Source of the DNA: Cryptomeria japonica
Taxonomy: Eukaryota > Streptophyta > Pinopsida > Cupressales > Cupressaceae
Direction of reading: 5' to 3'
Assembly: GCF_030272615.1 (NCBI RefSeq)
Contig: NC_081405.1
Location: 649,677,420-649,737,419 of the forward strand
Length of the DNA stretch: 60,000 bases
In this document: piece after piece, positions 56,211-60,000 of the stretch
Position numbering within the stretch: the stretch's first letter is position 1
Layout: each line of letters begins with the position of its first letter
The notes under the pieces: generated by a model
The model's database searches: none
The model's input: only the letters and a program-made list of their open reading frames with translations
Told to the model about the DNA's origin: nothing
Program-made: the position numbers and the translations under genes

Positions 56211-58041
56211 TCAGAAAGCGTACTTGGAGTTGGAGAACATATAAGTTTTACTCTCTCCCAGATAGAAGGTTCTGTTGATTTGGTCTCCACTGCCCCTTAC
56301 ATTCATATAACCAAGATAATCTGTTTTTCTGAAACGAACAGACTTCTTCAAATATAGCCCATACTTTTCTGCTTCTCCTGTAGGGTGGCCCCACCTTGTT
56401 AGTAACATGGATTTCTCCATTCGTTCTCAACAGCTTGGTAGCACTTTTGAAAAACATACTTAGCAACTTATTGTTCTTCTTGATGGCTACTTCACTGAGC
56501 TCCCCACCCCCAAAAAAAGCCTGCATGCGGGAAATTGAACACAATTCTGTCAAACTTACTCGCTCTGAATCTTCTGTTATAGTGCAGTCTGGTTGCATCC
56601 ACATTATACAGTACCGTAGCTCCACGGCTTTGCAAGTTCCAAATTGAACTGTGAGCTCTATCATAATCCCCATAGACTTTCTCTGTTTTGACAACATTGA
56701 AAAGGAGAGTCAAAAAATATATTGGGAACAAAAAAGGATTACGAAGAAGGAATAGGGCATATTTTTGACTTATTTATTCCAAGTTGTGATTGATACCTTT
56801 GCTTTCAAGTGATGTGGCTACGATGTTTGGTGCACCTCCAAATGCAGTTGCCAAAGCTGAAGAAAATGAGAAATTGCCTTCTCCAAGTAACAGAATGCTT
56901 TGTAAGTTAGAATAATGCTTTCGCCTCCTGATCTCTACCATAGGTTGCCTCTGCAATATGAATTTTTCTTAACCAAAGTAATTTTAAAATGATAATATCA
57001 TCAAAGAGTTTCTGGCAGAAAGTTGTGGAAATTATTCATAAAGTTTTGGATGGCATTCTGGGATCTGTTATCAAGATGACAAATAATTTTGAGAGTTTTC
57101 AATCAAGTGTTGAACGGTACCTTTAGAATCCAAATGTTAGGAAACATTATGCAAGAGCTTTTTAATTAAGTTTTGGATGGCACTTCAGAATTCATCATTG
57201 CATGACAAAATCTTGTGCAAAAGCTTTTAATCAAGTTTCGGATGACACCCAGTGACTCATTATGGGCATACAGAAATGTTGAAAAATTTCAGCATAAGAA
57301 AAGGAAAGGTTGATCAATAAAATTGATATTAAAATCAATATTATTTTTTATTTTTTTTCTATTTTTTTAATAGACATTTAATTATTTGTGAAGATTCAAA
57401 ATATTTGGCATTGCAACATTGTAAGTTATTCAGTTTAAACAATATATTTAAAATTTGATTTATATAAATGATTCATTTTTATAATAGTTGGTGGACTCTA
57501 CAAAAGAAATAACTGACATTCAAATGAACCACTTAAACAAATCAAACTTAAAATATGCTGTTTAAACCCAGTCTAATAACACTCAATAAACTTTTGCTTA
57601 CTTAAATAACTCATCTAATTAATCATTCTCATATCTGAAAGCCATTTGCATGCTCCCAATTCTCCTTGCATACTCTCATAAAACAGATTGGCAAAGCATA
57701 ATCCCTTAAACTTTAAACACCTACTTAAATTATCTTTTTTTTTTTACAAAATCAATATCTATAATTTCTTAACCACTTTAATCAAATACTTCAACCAAAT
57801 AAAGTCAGATAATTTTAGTCTCCCAATACTCTCAGATTCTCATCCTACAGAAATTGACAAAGAAAAACCTGAAAACACACTCCTTACCCTTGCCCGATCA
57901 CAATTGCAATAACATTCTCAATACTCAACCAGACTCAAAATCAAAATGCTATAACCACACACAACTCATTCCATGACCAAGAGAAAGCAAACTTACCCTC
58001 TGTCTTTTCTCATAAGAGGTCACATTTCTACCATATGCCAT
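56211..58041 (-). pseudogene. BMT5-like (DUF2431) type 2 pseudogene, unit III
   Basis: Exon 1 is 57997-58041 (15 codons, MAYGRNVTSYEKRQR, donor GTAAGT). Exon 2 is 56797-56950 (acceptor TTGCAG, with LLLGEGNFSFSSALATAF, donor GTATCA; one codon longer than in unit II). Exon 3 is 56211-56682. Two frameshifts break exon 3: an extra base in the T/G run after PHAGFF (near 56515), and a deletion of about 16-17 bp after GPPYR (near 56380). The remaining segments in three frames still follow the unit II protein to the end (TYMFSNSKYAF). Exon 1 is 12 codons shorter than in unit II through a shifted donor. Confidence 0.82.
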
Positions 58042-59800
58042 CGTTGAACAATATAATGAAATTTGGCACCCGGGAAAAATACAAGGAGATTTCACCGTAG
58101 CCCAGCAGCCGCAAGCTTCTCCTACAAACAAAATGGAATGGAATACCGAAAAAGAACGAAATGAAATGGGGTAAATATATGTGTAATTTTTTTTTCCTTT
58201 TGAGTGGCCGTTTGATGTTAGTCATTTGGAGCGTCGGCGCAGCCATTTTCTTGATACATATATTTTCATAGGCATGATAAAATAGGCGAGCCTTAAACCA
58301 CACATTAATTAAGTAAGATGTAAGTTTAGAGATTGTGAGTCAATTCTGATTGATTAACACTTTTAAGTTTAGAAGTCAAAGCTTAGTTGTCTTTTCTCAG
58401 TCTTCTTAGATATACTCCATCTATACCTTTTGTGATGTACTCTTTTTTTAAATTATGTGATTAATAGTCTTGCTTTTATTTCAATATTTGTTCTTACTTA
58501 AGTTTTTTCACTATGAAAAATCTTCCATCAAAATGTGATTTTTTAAGAAGATTTTTTGTCCACAAATCATTTTGCCTATCAAGCACTAGCTTTAGACTAA
58601 AACCTCTTTTTTTAGAGCCAAGGAGTAAAGGGTAACCACTATGTCAAATTGGGTGGATCCTTATGATGTTAGAACCTTCCACACATTCAGGCTAATTTCT
58701 GAATACTAATAATGTTTTAATGAAAATAAGTGGAAGTCTAAATAATAGGTTAACTCTCTTTATGTTAATATTTATATTTGATTTGAAAAAAAATATCATA
58801 GTTTAGGTATATATTTTACTATGATTTTATATAATTTATTCAATTTTCTCTCTTTAATGTAAAATCCATCAAAAAAAAACTTATCAAATGTGGTCATATT
58901 ACCATCAAAATTAAGCTCTTAGTTGTGATTAGTTTTTGTTGATTTTTATTCAAGAATAAAGTAGGTTTTGAAGGGATTGAAACCAAAAATGAAAAGATGT
59001 TGTACAAGATATGCTATACCAAACAACAACCATCAAACACATAAGAACATCATAATTTGACACAGTGCAAAAAAGTCTTCTACTAATCAATTAATATTTA
59101 CTTGGAATACTTATCTTTTAAAAAATCTAGCTAAAATATATGAGAGATATGTGCGCTATTCAACTCCTCTTTCATTCTATTTGATCTATTGTATTTATGT
59201 TAAAGTTTACTTGTATTTATATACATTGTTTTATTTGTGTCGGCTTTATTTCAAAATTTGTAGTTTTAACTACTAATTGAACAAAATTGTTTGGACCAAT
59301 TACATGGATTTCACCGATCCACTACCATCAAACAACATTGGAATGCATTCTAACATTTTATTACAAATTACATCATTGTATACTTGTTTTTAATAGGTAA
59401 GTGCATAAGGGTAGCTCCCTTTCATTCAACACAAATATTACATCATTTGTAATTGTGGAATCATTATATTTAATTATTATATGATAATACTAATAATTTT
59501 AATAATTTTATATTTTAATTAAAATAATTTAATTCATTTAGAATACAAATTATTTCAAGTTAGAATTAGAACTAAAATTATATAGATTGTATTAATTTAA
59601 TAATTATATAATTTTAAGGTTCTTCTAACTTATTAATTATAACTCGTCTTAATTAATATTTTTTTAATTTATAATTAATATTTTATATTTTAAGTAAATA
59701 ATTATTATGTAAGAATCGTATAATATAAATAATTAATTTTAAATTTAAATTTATAAAATTATTAAAATATAATTCTAATTCTAAAAACATTGTAATTATT
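58042..59800. other. 5' flank of type 2 gene and distal tail, unit III
   Basis: The conserved MAAPTL..MTNIKRPLK short frame lies at ~58243 on the minus strand. From 58380 the AT-rich tail matches 22590-24230 without the insertions seen in unit I. No gene is visible. Confidence 0.55.
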
Positions 59801-60000
59801 ATTGAGGTTTATAAATTTTGCTTATTGATTATTATTTTTAAATTTAAACAATAATAATATAATTATTATGAGATTATGCTTGAAGCAACCAAGATCAGAG
59901 AGAACAATAGAAAGCACAATGACAAGAATAAACTGTATTCCTATTAGAATGTAAAAGAGATCAACCGGATCACCATTACATATAATGTATGATAAGTTTG
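59801..60000. other. Window end, nothing recognised
   Basis: The similarity between units ends about here. No gene or repeat is identifiable in the last 200 bases. Confidence 0.4.

Overview
This window is plant nuclear DNA. It is AT-rich, gene-poor and full of decayed Ty1/copia elements with plant-type primer-binding sites (TGGTATCAGAGC and variants complementary to initiator tRNA-Met). Gene fragments have short GT-AG exons and a kilobase-scale intron. The repeat load suggests a large plant genome such as a gymnosperm, but the sequence alone does not fix the species. I see no fully intact host gene, no rRNA or tRNA gene and no CRISPR.

The backbone is a segmental duplication present three times in direct orientation, anchored by the same sequence at about 4151, 38490 and 51922 (units I, II and III). 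Each unit carries, on the minus strand, two related BMT5-like (DUF2431, Rossmann-fold methyltransferase) genes. They are called type 1 and type 2 here and are separated by a conserved 1-1.5 kb block. A consistent three-exon model can be read from the copies: a short exon 1 (15-27 codons, phase 0), exon 2 with the SAM-binding VGEGNFSF motif, a short intron, and exon 3 with FDRIVFN(F/L)PHAGFF. All six copies look broken. The least damaged is type 2 of unit II (47872-50025), which has one in-frame TGA in an otherwise open 238-codon model.

Unit III (51922 to about 59800) is nearly free of insertions and serves as an empty-site reference. Unit I is swollen by four elements. (1) 4631-6879: a non-autonomous LTR element with a perfect TSD that codes for a coiled coil, a G-patch and two CCHC knuckles, but no protease, integrase or RT. 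(2) 9042-13230: a decayed copia element inside the last codons of the type 2 gene. (3) 15264-16855: an LTR-type element whose second terminus is an inverted, not direct, copy of the LTR start, with perfect 5-bp TSDs. (4) 17362-22566: a near-complete copia element with 430-bp LTRs. Unit II holds a solo LTR inside a type 1 exon (39526-40383), a copia element (41268-45989) and a tRNA-like SINE head with 14-bp TSDs (51508-51582).

Between units I and II lie a roughly 430-bp homopyrimidine tract, about 3 kb of unassigned DNA, a copia element with a 1044-bp 5' LTR (27980-34232), and a 1.3-kb (TATG/TG)-(CATA/CA) microsatellite that repeatedly switches strand and truncates the 3' LTR. Ty3/gypsy pol remnants (integrase C-terminus with chromodomain-like tail; RT-RNase H junction) sit at the left shoulders of units I and II.
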